NCBI GenBank assembly: GCA_033811195.1
Contig: JAPXOZ010000003.1
Span: forward strand, 1-64,000
Direction: 5' to 3'
Length of the DNA: 64,000 nt
From: Cacconaster sp033811195
Lineage (GTDB): Bacteria; Bacteroidota; Bacteroidia; Bacteroidales; UBA932
The notes below the pieces were generated by a model. The model saw only the letters and a list, made by a program, of their open reading frames with translations, was not told where the DNA came from and did no database searches. How positions within the stretch are numbered: the first letter of the stretch is position 1; the number at the start of each line of letters is the position of its first letter. Below, piece after piece: positions 41,857 to 51,034 of the stretch. The translations under genes and the position numbers were made by a program.

Positions 41857-43431
41857 CTATTTTTTCTTTACCAGCAGAATGGCATCGGCCACGTCATCTG
41901 CATCTTTAGCCCTATAAACATATTTGAAACGCCCATCTCTTTTTTGGATAAAATCGCATTCAAATACCCATTCGTGTTTACCCGGATCAATCTCGCCGAA
42001 ATCGTTACGGCCTTTCCGGGGCTCTATATTGTCACCCGGAATATAGCGATATAGCTCATACTCTCCGGCTTCTACCATATTAGCCCTATATATCATCCTG
42101 GATCCCGCAGCTGATGCACTCCATCCGCTTTCGCCCATAAAAGCGGTAGTTTGATTGGAAAGAGGTGACCAACCTTTTGGATTATCGGGGTTTTCTATAA
42201 GGATACGTCCGGGGGTGGAGATTCCAAAATACTCGGCGACAGCATCCAGAAGACGCTCACCAAAGTACTTAAGGTTGGAGTCATTCACCCATTCGCCCTC
42301 TTTGTTGAAAGAGTAAAAGGTGTAGGGAGTCTCCAAGGTCAATGCAATAGTACGCTCACCTGCATTATCCCAAAACCATCCCTCGCAGTATCTTGGAGCT
42401 ACATCTGAGAATAACATCTCCTTGGGATACATATATGGATTGAATGAGCACGAGAGTCCCGCAAACACCCATTGCTTGCGCGAGTATTCAATGGATGTGC
42501 TGCTGCTGGTGTGCATCCAGTAAATGGCGCAATCAGCGTGCTGAGAGTGATTGTTGAGCACAAGGTCTATCGGTTGCTCATCATGTAGTTCGCGGAACAT
42601 AGTTTTCATCGCCTGCACTTCCACTACTGTGCTGTCGTCGCTCCTTCCAAAGTTGATTTCCTGGTTAACTCCGGTAATGTTAGACCTGGAGAGGCCATTG
42701 TAAACCCCGTCAGGATTGGCGAATGGGAGTATGTATGCATCAATTTGTGCTCTTAGTGATCTCGACTCCGGCGTATCGGAGGTGAGTTTTTCTATAAAAG
42801 CGTCAAGGAGCCAGGATCCCGGAGTTTCGCTTGGATGCTGGCGGCCGTGGAACCATAGGCGTTTTTTTGCTGATAGGGGAACATTTGGATCGGTGATGTG
42901 CAACAGCTGTAGAGGCCTGTTTTCGAAGCTCCAGCCAATAGTGTCAATCTGAGTGCCTTCTCTGCTGCCCCATTCAGCAAAGCGTTCCTGGAGATAGGAG
43001 TATGTGTATGGACGATAAAGTGCAATAAATACAGTATCCTTGTCGAAACGTTTGTCCAATCGTCTGCGTGGTGATTCATTTAGGGGGAAATGATTCCAGT
43101 TGTCACCATCATACGAATATGAGAGCCCATGAACTCCATTATCTTTAAGAGTGAGGTATATCTGTTTGCCTCTGATACCACTAATCCTGAAGTAGTACCA
43201 GTTGGCACTCGCGGCAAGGGAGACGTCAATAGGGTTGATAGGGTCATATCTGCCGTGGATCAAGTATGAAAGATGCTCAACCGTATCACCAGGGGAGACT
43301 ACCACCTTCATAGAGTCGAGAAGCTCTACTTTTCCAAGGTTTCCACTCTCGAAATCGGCATCAAATTTGACTTGTGAGGCTGCCGTTAAGGATGCGGTCA
43401 GAATTAGTGTTACAAGGATGAAATGTCTCAT
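41857..43431 (-). CDS. Secreted M14 family zinc carboxypeptidase
   Basis: The 524-residue protein starts MRHFILVTLILTASLTAASQ (signal peptide); an upstream ATG adds 11 residues. An N-terminal beta domain (about 20-160) resembles the M14_N domain of cytosolic-carboxypeptidase-like enzymes. The catalytic domain has HGRQHPSETPGSW (zinc His and Glu), NNHSQHAD (third ligand) and TLETPY (catalytic Glu). C-terminal beta-rich part (about 390-524). Expected to trim C-terminal residues from peptides outside the cytoplasm. Confidence 0.87.
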   Translation of the reverse strand: MRHFILVTLILTASLTAASQVKFDADFESGNLGKVELLDSMKVVVSPGDTVEHLSYLIHGRYDPINPIDVSLAASANWYYFRISGIRGKQIYLTLKDNGVHGLSYSYDGDNWNHFPLNESPRRRLDKRFDKDTVFIALYRPYTYSYLQERFAEWGSREGTQIDTIGWSFENRPLQLLHITDPNVPLSAKKRLWFHGRQHPSETPGSWLLDAFIEKLTSDTPESRSLRAQIDAYILPFANPDGVYNGLSRSNITGVNQEINFGRSDDSTVVEVQAMKTMFRELHDEQPIDLVLNNHSQHADCAIYWMHTSSSTSIEYSRKQWVFAGLSCSFNPYMYPKEMLFSDVAPRYCEGWFWDNAGERTIALTLETPYTFYSFNKEGEWVNDSNLKYFGERLLDAVAEYFGISTPGRILIENPDNPKGWSPLSNQTTAFMGESGWSASAAGSRMIYRANMVEAGEYELYRYIPGDNIEPRKGRNDFGEIDPGKHEWVFECDFIQKRDGRFKYVYRAKDADDVADAILLVKKK

Positions 43432-43500
43432 TGTACTATGGCTTATTTTTTGCGAAAATAACAATTAATAACTACCTTTACAATAGAAATAATCAAGGTT

Positions 43501-44592
43501 ATGAACAACAGGTGGAGGAAAATACTTTCGAATTTTGAAATAGAAGGTACGCCGATAGAGATATCGCGTCTGGGCAAGGGCCTTATAAACGACACGTACA
43601 AGCTCAGGACTGTTGAACCTGATCTTCCCGACTATGTAGTGCAACGCATCAACAGCGATGTTTTTAAAGATATTGATAAGATGCAGCGTAACATCGACAG
43701 GGTAACGGCTCATATTCGTGAAAAGATGTTCGATCGTGGACTCCCCGGAGGTCCTGACAGATTGCTCACCTTTGTAAAAAGTCGTTCCGGTAAATCCTAT
43801 CACGAAATGGATGGGGAGTTCTGGAGGGTTTCCAAGTATATTGACCGTTCTAAAAGCCGCGATGATGTAACACCTGAGTTGGCATATATCACGGGCAAGT
43901 CATTTGGTGATTTTCAATATATGCTTTCGGACCTGGGCGGCGAGCCTCTCGACGAGACAATCCCCAATTTCCATAATGTGGAGTTTCGTATCAGCCAACT
44001 CCGTGAAGCTGTGGCTGAAGATAAGGCGGGACGTCTCGAACGCATGCAACCTGTTGTTGATGAATTGCTCGAAAGAGCGGAAGAAATGGCGCTTGCCGAG
44101 CGTCTTGGACGTGAAGGTAAACTTACCAAACGCATAACTCATTGTGACACGAAGGTCAACAATATTCTCTTTGATGAATATGACAATGTCCTATGTGTAA
44201 TAGACCTTGATACCACGATGCCCGGTTATGTCCTCTCAGACTATGGGGATTTTATCCGTACGGCCGGCAATACGGGTGCAGAGGATGATACGGACCTGGA
44301 TAATGTGGGCCTTGATATGGAAATATTCAAGGCATTTACCAGAGGTTATCTAGAAGGGGCTAAGCCTTTTATTACCGATATTGAAAAGGAATTGTTGCCT
44401 TTTGGTGCCAGGCTACTAACTTATATGCAGACAGTGCGTTTCCTGACTGACTATCTCAATGGTGATACTTACTACAAGATTAATTATCCGGAGCACAACT
44501 ATGATCGTACGATGGCACAAAAACGCCTCCTGGAGTCTCTTGACGCTCACGAAGAGGAGATGAAAGAGTATATAGATAGTATTGAGTATTGA
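43501..44592 (+). CDS. APH-family phosphotransferase, N-acetylhexosamine 1-kinase-like
   Basis: The 363-residue kinase-fold protein has a Gly-loop-like start (LGKGLINDTYKL), the catalytic loop THCDTKVNNILFD (HxDxKxxN) and metal motif VIDLDTTMPG. The sequence around these, including LSDYGDFIRTAGNTGAEDD, resembles NahK, which phosphorylates N-acetylhexosamines at C1; related choline or homoserine kinases are less likely. The last codons (Ile-Glu-Tyr and stop) lie in a heptamer array. A near-consensus TACCTTTA at 43473 could be its -7 box. Confidence 0.75.
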   Translation: MNNRWRKILSNFEIEGTPIEISRLGKGLINDTYKLRTVEPDLPDYVVQRINSDVFKDIDKMQRNIDRVTAHIREKMFDRGLPGGPDRLLTFVKSRSGKSYHEMDGEFWRVSKYIDRSKSRDDVTPELAYITGKSFGDFQYMLSDLGGEPLDETIPNFHNVEFRISQLREAVAEDKAGRLERMQPVVDELLERAEEMALAERLGREGKLTKRITHCDTKVNNILFDEYDNVLCVIDLDTTMPGYVLSDYGDFIRTAGNTGAEDDTDLDNVGLDMEIFKAFTRGYLEGAKPFITDIEKELLPFGARLLTYMQTVRFLTDYLNGDTYYKINYPEHNYDRTMAQKRLLESLDAHEEEMKEYIDSIEY

Positions 44593-44636
44593 GTATCGAG
44601 AATCGAGAATCGAGAATAGGGAATGAAGAATGTGGG
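44581..44636 (+). repeat. Eight tandem heptamers overlapping the kinase stop codon
   Basis: Eight in-phase 7-mers in 56 bp: ATTGAGT twice, ATCGAGA three times, then ATAGGGA, ATGAAGA, ATGTGGG. The first units encode the final residues of the kinase-like protein. ATTGAGT is the reverse complement of ACTCAAT in the fba array. Confidence 0.85.
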
Positions 44637-44785
44637 TTGTAATTAAAAAAGTGCTTATGCAAAATACCCGACTGTCAGATATAGTTTGAATTAGTTTCGA
44701 TTTATACTTACAAGTCTCAACTCTTAAATCTTTAATTTACTCCAATAACTGACATGCAACTCGCAATATTTGGAACTAATAACTT

Positions 44786-44820
44786 ACTCTGAACTCCTTA
44801 CTCGGAACTCAGAACTAAAA
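44786..44820 (-). repeat. Five heptamers abutting the gap terminator
   Basis: ACTCTGA, ACTCCTT, ACTCGGA, ACTCAGA and ACTAAAA follow in phase and end where the gap terminator stem begins; the last two units are those found next to the fba terminator. Confidence 0.8.
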
Positions 44821-44843
44821 AAAGAGTCCGTGAGGACTCTTTT
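44820..44843 (-). terminator. Terminator of gap
   Basis: AAAAGAGTCC (44820-44829) pairs with GGACTCTTTT (44834-44843) around GTGA, immediately after the gap stop codon; T-rich continuation on the minus strand. Confidence 0.85.
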
Positions 44844-44846
44844 TTA

Positions 44847-45848
44847 TTACTTACCTGAAGTGTAGGCAATCATATCAAGGATCTTGTTGGAGTAACCCCA
44901 CTCGTTATCATACCATGCCACAACCTTCACAAAGTTGGAGTTGAGTTGGATGCCTGCATCGGCATCAAAGATCGAGGTGCGGGGGTCAGTAATAAAGTCG
45001 CTTGAAACTACTTTGTCCTCAGTATAACCGAGAATGTTCTTGAGTTCGCCTTCTGAAGCTTTCTTCATGGCACTCTTAATCTCATCGTATGTGCAGGCCT
45101 TTTCAAGACGACAAGTCAGATCAACAGCTGAAACATTAACTGTAGGTACGCGGAAAGACATACCGGTGAGTTTGCCGTTCATCTCGGGGATAACTTTGCC
45201 AACAGCCTTGGCAGCACCTGTGCTGGAAGGAATGATATTGGCACTTGCAGCGCGTCCGCCTCTCCAGTCTTTTGAGGAAGGACCGTCAACGGTCTTTTGG
45301 GTGGCCGTTATAGCGTGAACTGTGGTCATCAATCCCTCTATGATGCCAAAATTGTCATTGAGCACTTTCACTATGGGTGCAAGACAGTTTGTGGTACAGG
45401 ATGCGTTGGAAATGATATTCTCACCATTGTATTTGGTGTGGTTAACACCGTAAACAAACATGGGAGTGTCGTCTTTTGAGGGAGCTGACATGATTACTTT
45501 CTTTGCACCTGCGTCAATGTGGGCATGTGCTTTCTCTTTTGTGAGGAAAAGACCTGTGGACTCCACTATATACTCAGCACCTACTTCATTCCATTTCAGA
45601 TTTGTAGGATCTTTCTCACTGGTTACTCTGATAGATTTGCCGTTAACAACGAGTTTATCGTCAGCTACCTCCACTTTGCCGTCAAATTTGCCGTGCACTG
45701 TGTCGTATTTCAACATATAAGCTATGTAGTCTACGTCGAGCAGGTCATTAATACCTACTATCTCAATGTCATTTCTCTTCTGGGCTGCTCTGAAAACCAG
45801 ACGTCCGATACGGCCGAAACCGTTAATACCAACTTTTACTTTTTTCAT
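44847..45848 (-). CDS. gap: Glyceraldehyde-3-phosphate dehydrogenase
   Basis: The 333-residue enzyme oxidises and phosphorylates glyceraldehyde 3-phosphate to 1,3-bisphosphoglycerate with NAD. Seen are the Rossmann start VGINGFGRIGRLVFR, the catalytic Cys in ISNASCTTNCLAP, the His in TTVHAITATQ, and the Asn/Asp region KVVAWYDNEWGYS. The residue after the second beta strand (GINDLLDVDY) suits NAD. Single-gene unit with promoter (45893-45923), terminator and heptamer array, the same arrangement as fba. Confidence 0.97.
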   Translation of the reverse strand: MKKVKVGINGFGRIGRLVFRAAQKRNDIEIVGINDLLDVDYIAYMLKYDTVHGKFDGKVEVADDKLVVNGKSIRVTSEKDPTNLKWNEVGAEYIVESTGLFLTKEKAHAHIDAGAKKVIMSAPSKDDTPMFVYGVNHTKYNGENIISNASCTTNCLAPIVKVLNDNFGIIEGLMTTVHAITATQKTVDGPSSKDWRGGRAASANIIPSSTGAAKAVGKVIPEMNGKLTGMSFRVPTVNVSAVDLTCRLEKACTYDEIKSAMKKASEGELKNILGYTEDKVVSSDFITDPRTSIFDADAGIQLNSNFVKVVAWYDNEWGYSNKILDMIAYTSGK

Positions 45849-45892
45849 CTTTATATATTATGTTAGAAAAATTTTAAAACTTAAAAATCATG

Positions 45893-45923
45893 CAAATTTA
45901 GAAACAATTATCCAAATAACAAT
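45893..45923 (-). promoter_or_regulatory. Promoter of gap
   Basis: Minus strand ATTG (45923-45920), 19 bases, then TAAATTTG (45900-45893); the -7 box is exact. Confidence 0.55.
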
Positions 45924-45931
45924 GAAAATAT

Positions 45932-45939
45932 TACCTTTG
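45932..45939 (+). promoter_or_regulatory. -7 box immediately before surE
   Basis: TACCTTTG matches TAnnTTTG and ends four bases before ATG 45944, the same spacing as at the FKBP gene (12893-12905). Confidence 0.45.
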
Positions 45940-45943
45940 CGAA

Positions 45944-46735
45944 ATGAAACTTATTGAGATTTTGGTCACCAACGATGACGGACTCGAAGCAAGAGGCGTT
46001 AAGGAGGCGGCCGCGCTTATGCGTACATACGGCAATGTGACTGTTGTGGCTCCCTCCGAGCCCCAGTCCGGTAAGTCTGCTGCTATTTCCCTGGAGAATA
46101 CACTCAGATTGAATCTTGTAGAAAGCCTATCCGCTAAGGATAAGCTTGGTTCGCTCCGCATTTACAGTTTTACCGGTACTCCGGTGGATTGTGTCAAGAT
46201 GGGTGTCAATCTCTTCATAGGAGAGGGGGGGATGCCTGACCTGCTGGTTTCCGGCATAAACCATGGTTCAAATGCCTCTGTGGCATCGGTATATTCCGGT
46301 ACTCTGGGGGCAGCTGCTGAGGGTGCCATATACGATATACCATCTATAGGCCTCTCTCTATGTTCCCATAAACCCGATCCGGATTTTGAAGGAGTGCTCC
46401 ATTATGCACGCATTATAATGGATAAGCTTTTAGAGACTGGTATAAGCAGGGGCGTTTATCTGAATGTCAACTTCCCAAACCTTCCTCTTGAAGAGATAAA
46501 AGGAATCAAGATTGCTCACCAAGGGCATGGCAGATGGATAAGAGAGTTTGATAAAAGGACTGATCCCCGGGGCAGGGAATACTACTGGATAATAGGGAGA
46601 TTCCTCAATCTTGACGACTCTGCAGATGCTGATCATGCGCTGATTGATAGCGGATATGTATCTGTTGTCCCTCATCGCGTCGATAATACCGACTATCAAG
46701 AGCTCGAACGTCTGCACGACCTTTGGTCCCTATGA
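45944..46735 (+). CDS. surE: 5'/3'-nucleotidase SurE
   Basis: The 263-residue metal-dependent enzyme removes phosphate from nucleoside monophosphates and is linked to stress survival. The active site is seen as LVTNDDGLEARGV, VVAPSEPQSGKS and SGINHGSNASVASVYSGTLGAA. It begins the surE-lpxB-dapF cluster with a 17-base gap to lpxB. Confidence 0.95.
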   Translation: MKLIEILVTNDDGLEARGVKEAAALMRTYGNVTVVAPSEPQSGKSAAISLENTLRLNLVESLSAKDKLGSLRIYSFTGTPVDCVKMGVNLFIGEGGMPDLLVSGINHGSNASVASVYSGTLGAAAEGAIYDIPSIGLSLCSHKPDPDFEGVLHYARIIMDKLLETGISRGVYLNVNFPNLPLEEIKGIKIAHQGHGRWIREFDKRTDPRGREYYWIIGRFLNLDDSADADHALIDSGYVSVVPHRVDNTDYQELERLHDLWSL

Positions 46736-46752
46736 TATAATACCCTTTTAAA

Positions 46753-47895
46753 ATGCGCTACTATCTCATTGCCGGTGAGGCTTCCGGAGATCTGCATGGC
46801 TCCAACCTGATGAAAGGATTGATTGCGGAGGACCCCGCTGCGGAGTTCCGCTTCCTTGGCGGAGATATGATGGCTGCTGTTGGGGGTACTTTGGTTCGCC
46901 ATTACAAATCAACTGCAGTGATGGGAATTGTGGAGGTAATCTCTCGCCTAGGAGCTATTTGGCGCAATATGAAAGAATGCCGGAGGGATCTGCTTGAGTA
47001 TGCTCCCGATGTACTTATTCTCATAGATTTTCCCGGATTTAACCTTAGGATGGCGCGTTTTGCCCATAAAAACGGCATTCCCGTCTTCTATTACATCGCT
47101 CCCAAGGTTTGGGCTCGCGGAGAAAGACGCATCCGCAAGATCCGAAGATATGTCGATGAACTATTCATCATCTTTCCTTTCGAGAAGGAGTATTTTCGCA
47201 AGCTTGGAATTGAGGCTCACTACGCAGGTAATCCTCTGATTGACAGCATAGATGCCTATCAGGGAGTTCACTCGGATCGGCAAGAGTTTATAAGCCGTCA
47301 CTCTCTTGATTACTCCCCTTCGATAGCATTGCTTGCCGGTAGCAGGAAGGCTGAGATAGGCTTCTTGCTACCTCGTATGATGGCTATTGAAAGGCTTCTG
47401 AGACAGGATCAGCTCCTTAAGGATTACCAGTTGCTGTTGGCAACTGCACCTTCGGTTGACCTGCAACTCTACCGCTCATTGATACCCGTTGACAGCTCCA
47501 TCCGGATAGTATCAGATGATACTTATGGGGTGTTAAGCCACTCTGATGCTGCTGTCATAAGTTCCGGTACGGCAAGTCTGGAGGCGGCTATTGTAGGAAC
47601 TCCTCAAGTGGTGTGCTACGGTTTCAATCGCATTACCTATCTTGTTGCTCGACTTTTGGTAAAGGTAAAATACATCAGTCTTGCAAACCTCATCCTTGAT
47701 AAACTCATTTTCAAGGAACTTGTTCAAGATGATGCCTCACCGGAGAATATATTTACCGAGGTTTCACGCCTGCTTACCGACAAAGAATATAGAAGTACGA
47801 TGAAAAGAGATTATGTAGCCTTGCGTGAGGTGCTTGGAGGTTCAGGCGCTTCGCGCAAAATTGCACGTCAAATGATCAATTTGCTACAATATTAA
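46753..47895 (+). CDS. lpxB: Lipid-A-disaccharide synthase LpxB
   Basis: The 380-residue glycosyltransferase joins UDP-2,3-diacylglucosamine and lipid X to form the lipid A disaccharide at the inner membrane. The start YYLIAGEASGDLHGSNLMK, the LIDFPGFNLRMA motif, YYIAPKVWARGERR and SSGTASLEAAIVGTPQVVCY are all typical. Normal length. Shows an outer membrane with lipid A. Confidence 0.95.
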   Translation: MRYYLIAGEASGDLHGSNLMKGLIAEDPAAEFRFLGGDMMAAVGGTLVRHYKSTAVMGIVEVISRLGAIWRNMKECRRDLLEYAPDVLILIDFPGFNLRMARFAHKNGIPVFYYIAPKVWARGERRIRKIRRYVDELFIIFPFEKEYFRKLGIEAHYAGNPLIDSIDAYQGVHSDRQEFISRHSLDYSPSIALLAGSRKAEIGFLLPRMMAIERLLRQDQLLKDYQLLLATAPSVDLQLYRSLIPVDSSIRIVSDDTYGVLSHSDAAVISSGTASLEAAIVGTPQVVCYGFNRITYLVARLLVKVKYISLANLILDKLIFKELVQDDASPENIFTEVSRLLTDKEYRSTMKRDYVALREVLGGSGASRKIARQMINLLQY

Positions 47896-47919
47896 TTAAG
47901 AATAACTAATATTTGTGAT

Positions 47920-48750
47920 ATGGCACAAAGAATCAAAGTCTACAAATATCAGGGAGCCGGCAACGATTTCCTCATAATTGACAATCGTGATGGTTCAATT
48001 AAACTGGATGATTCACAGATCAGATGGCTCTGTGACCGAAGATTTGGAGTAGGGGCAGATGGAATGATGCTTCTAGGAGCCGGTGGTGAATATGACTTCA
48101 CTATGCGTTATTTCAATTCAGACGGGTTTGAAGGCACGATGTGCGGTAATGGTGGCAGGTGTCTTGTGGCATTTGCTGCCCATAGGGGCATCAAACGATT
48201 TGAATTTACAGCTATCGATGGCTATCACCGTGCCGAGATGCTCGAATACAGCAACTATCGTTGTATAGTCCGTCTCAAGATGAGGGATCTCCTTCCGGAT
48301 AGTGATGGCAATTCTCCTATTACAATTTATCCCGAGGGTTTTTTTCTCGATACCGGATCAGACCATTTCGTGATATTTGTCGATGATGTCATGACCTATG
48401 ATGTTGATAGTGAGGGGAAAAAGTGGAGATGGGCCGAACGTTTCCCCAAAGGAACAAATGTCAATTTCGTAGAAATGGCGCCTGATAAGATTAAGGTCAG
48501 GACTTATGAAAGGGGAGTTGAGGCGGAAACCTTTGCCTGCGGTACAGGCGTAACAGCCTCTTCTATTGCATCTTTTGTCCATGGAGCTGAAGGTTATACA
48601 ATTTCAGGAAGAAGGATTAGGTTTGAAATTCAAGCACTGGGAGACTATCTGGCTGTTGATTTTATACCTCGTGAAGAAGAAATGGCATTTGAGGATATTT
48701 GGCTAACCGGTCCGGCCACATTTGTGTTTGAAACCGAAGTTGAACTCTAG
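47920..48750 (+). CDS. dapF: Diaminopimelate epimerase DapF
   Basis: The 276-residue enzyme converts LL- to meso-diaminopimelate for peptidoglycan and lysine. The two catalytic Cys are in MCGNGGRCLVAFA and FACGTGVTASS; the start YKYQGAGNDFLIIDNRD is typical. 24 bases after lpxB, so probably cotranscribed. Confidence 0.95.
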   Translation: MAQRIKVYKYQGAGNDFLIIDNRDGSIKLDDSQIRWLCDRRFGVGADGMMLLGAGGEYDFTMRYFNSDGFEGTMCGNGGRCLVAFAAHRGIKRFEFTAIDGYHRAEMLEYSNYRCIVRLKMRDLLPDSDGNSPITIYPEGFFLDTGSDHFVIFVDDVMTYDVDSEGKKWRWAERFPKGTNVNFVEMAPDKIKVRTYERGVEAETFACGTGVTASSIASFVHGAEGYTISGRRIRFEIQALGDYLAVDFIPREEEMAFEDIWLTGPATFVFETEVEL

Positions 48751-48761
48751 GGTTTATTTTC

Positions 48762-48769
48762 TATCTTTG
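48762..48769 (+). promoter_or_regulatory. -7 box for the sensor-like gene and trkH
   Basis: TATCTTTG matches TAnnTTTG, 19 bases before ATG 48789; no clear -33. Confidence 0.4.
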
Positions 48770-48788
48770 TAAGGTTAACTCTAGGTTT

Positions 48789-49580
48789 ATGGCAGATTTC
48801 CGTTATATGGGCATAAAGAGAAAGGTCTTTTTGGGATGTATCGTTCTTGCTTTGATTCTTCTGATATCGAGCTCTATCTCTATGTTTGAATTCACAAGGA
48901 TGAACAATCATGTCAACGAGCTCATTTCCGATAATGCCCGCAGTATTGAAGTTTCGAGGGAACTTCTTGCAAAGGCGGAGGAATATAATCTTCGTCTGAT
49001 GCATCTAGTTGTCGGTGAAGTTGGTGGGGAGGGTATCGAGGTAATCAATGATGACAAATTTATCTCTTTTTTCAGCGGTATTAGGGAGACTTTTGTTACT
49101 AAGCAGGACAAGACAAATGCCGACTCGGTAATGTATGCCTTTGCGGCATATATGTATGTTGTGCGCGAGGCCTCCGATATATGGCTTATCAGTAGGGATG
49201 ATATTCGCAAGGAGTGGTATTTTAACCGCCTGCAGCCGGTTTACGTCAAGCTCAAAGCCTATATTGAAAGGCTTACCAATGACAGTCAGGATGCATTGAT
49301 TCACAATTCACAGTCGCTCCAGGATAATTTTTATCGCAGCCTTATGCCGGGCCTAATCTCTGCTCTGCTCGGCTTTATGATGGTATTGCTCTTCAATTAT
49401 TACCTTAATCACTATTTGATCAATCCGCTCCTGAAGATTTCTCGCGGTATTAAAGGCTATCTCAGCTTTAATAAGAATTATGATGTCAAAATAGAGACTC
49501 AGGATGAACTTGCCGAACTCAATGAGTCTGTCAAAGACATAATCGATATTAACAAATCCACAAAAAAAACGAGTGGATGA
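48789..49580 (+). CDS. Sensor-like membrane protein with HAMP-like end, no output domain
   Basis: The 263-residue protein has two membrane helices (about 14-32 and 186-206), with a helical extracytoplasmic segment of about 150 residues between them, as in four-helix-bundle sensor domains of chemoreceptors. After the second helix, LINPLLKISRGIKGYL and TQDELAELNESVKDII look like a HAMP linker. The protein stops there, without kinase, cyclase or methyl-accepting domain. It overlaps trkH by four bases (ATGA), so it may control or assemble the potassium channel; this is inference. Confidence 0.65.
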   Translation: MADFRYMGIKRKVFLGCIVLALILLISSSISMFEFTRMNNHVNELISDNARSIEVSRELLAKAEEYNLRLMHLVVGEVGGEGIEVINDDKFISFFSGIRETFVTKQDKTNADSVMYAFAAYMYVVREASDIWLISRDDIRKEWYFNRLQPVYVKLKAYIERLTNDSQDALIHNSQSLQDNFYRSLMPGLISALLGFMMVLLFNYYLNHYLINPLLKISRGIKGYLSFNKNYDVKIETQDELAELNESVKDIIDINKSTKKTSG

Positions 49581-51034
49581 ATGCCGGTGTCATATCCAGA
49601 TATGTTGGAATCGCGCTGATATGTAATGCCTTCTTTATGTTACTTTCTGCCGCGGTATCGGCCATGTATGGCTTTGATTCCTCATTCAGCCCACTTCTTG
49701 TGAGTTGCTTTTTGACTTTTCTTTTCGGAGTCTTTCCATTGATATTTGTAAAAGGCGAGCATGACATCAATACCCGTGAAGGATTAGCTATCGTGTTGTT
49801 GGCATGGTTTCTCTCTTGTCTTTTCGGAATGTTACCTTACGTGCTTTGGGGAGGAGACTTTACCCTAATAAATGCTTGGTTTGAGAGTTCTTCAGGCTAC
49901 ACTACGACAGGTGCAACCATTCTTACTGAAATCGAATCACTGCCCCACGGTTTGCTATTTTGGAGATCCTCTACGCATTTTATAGGCGGTTTGGGAGTAG
50001 TAGTTTTCATAATTATGTTTCTTCCTTCTGTAGGAACTGTAGGAACAGTAGGTTTTAGGATGTCTAAAATGGAGATAATGGATGTCTCTAGGAGCAATTT
50101 TAGATATAGGTTCAAAAAGCTTATCCGTGTTTTTGTAACAGTCTACCTTGCTATTACGGTTATCTCTTTTGTGGCACTGTTACTATCGGGGATGTCACTG
50201 TTTGATGCCATAAATCACGCCTTCAGTGTGGTTTCAACCGGGGGATTCAGTACGCGCAATCTTTCCATCGCGGCTTATGATTCTCCTTTAATAGAGTTTG
50301 TCTTGATACTCTTTATGGTGGTATCATCCATACATTTCGGCTTGATATATGCCTCTTTTGCTTCCAGGTCACCAAAGATTTTCAAGGATCCTGCAACAAG
50401 GTTTTACTTGATGACCATAATTATCTCCTCAGTACTTGTTGCCTTCAGTCTAATGCTGAGTGGGGGCGAAACGAGCCTCTTCCAAGCAATTCGTAACGGT
50501 ACTTTTGCCGTAGTATCCACAATGAGTACCACTGGATTTGCGATTAGTGACACCTCAGTATGGCCGATACTTTCCATACTGGTTATGTTATACATATCTG
50601 TACAGTGCGGTTGTTCCGGATCTACGTGTGGTGGTGTTCGTTCAGATAGAATGTTGCTTATATTTAAGGGGGTAAGAGTACAACTTGCCAGGATGGCTCA
50701 TCCAAATGCAGTAGTACAGGTCAAGTCAGGCGGACAGGTAGTTGACAAGGATTTGATTCCAAGTGTTTTTACTTTTCTTTTCTTATATCTATTTGTTGTA
50801 CTCGTCGGCTCGGTAATCTATGTGATGACAGGTATGGATATTATGGAGTCAGTGAGTTCTTCAATATCAATGATGAGTAACATCGGTCCGGCTTTTGGTA
50901 AATTTGGCTCAATGTCCAATTTTGCCGATGCTTCGCAGGTTGCAAAATTTGCTATGGGAATCCAGATGATTGTAGGTCGTCTTAGTATATATCCTGTATT
51001 GCTTCTATTCACACTCTTCAGAAAAAAGTTTTAA
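49577..51034 (+). CDS. trkH: TrkH/KtrB-family potassium uptake protein
   Basis: The 485-residue membrane protein has four repeated pore motifs with selectivity-filter-like glycines: SGYTTTGATI, VVSTGGFSTRN, MSTTGFAISD and MSNIGPAFG. It takes up K+, driven by ion gradients in many relatives. The usual cytoplasmic NAD-binding partner TrkA/KtrA is not next to it; instead the sensor-like gene is coupled upstream and a helicase gene downstream overlaps its stop by one base. Confidence 0.92.
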   Translation: MNAGVISRYVGIALICNAFFMLLSAAVSAMYGFDSSFSPLLVSCFLTFLFGVFPLIFVKGEHDINTREGLAIVLLAWFLSCLFGMLPYVLWGGDFTLINAWFESSSGYTTTGATILTEIESLPHGLLFWRSSTHFIGGLGVVVFIIMFLPSVGTVGTVGFRMSKMEIMDVSRSNFRYRFKKLIRVFVTVYLAITVISFVALLLSGMSLFDAINHAFSVVSTGGFSTRNLSIAAYDSPLIEFVLILFMVVSSIHFGLIYASFASRSPKIFKDPATRFYLMTIIISSVLVAFSLMLSGGETSLFQAIRNGTFAVVSTMSTTGFAISDTSVWPILSILVMLYISVQCGCSGSTCGGVRSDRMLLIFKGVRVQLARMAHPNAVVQVKSGGQVVDKDLIPSVFTFLFLYLFVVLVGSVIYVMTGMDIMESVSSSISMMSNIGPAFGKFGSMSNFADASQVAKFAMGIQMIVGRLSIYPVLLLFTLFRKKF

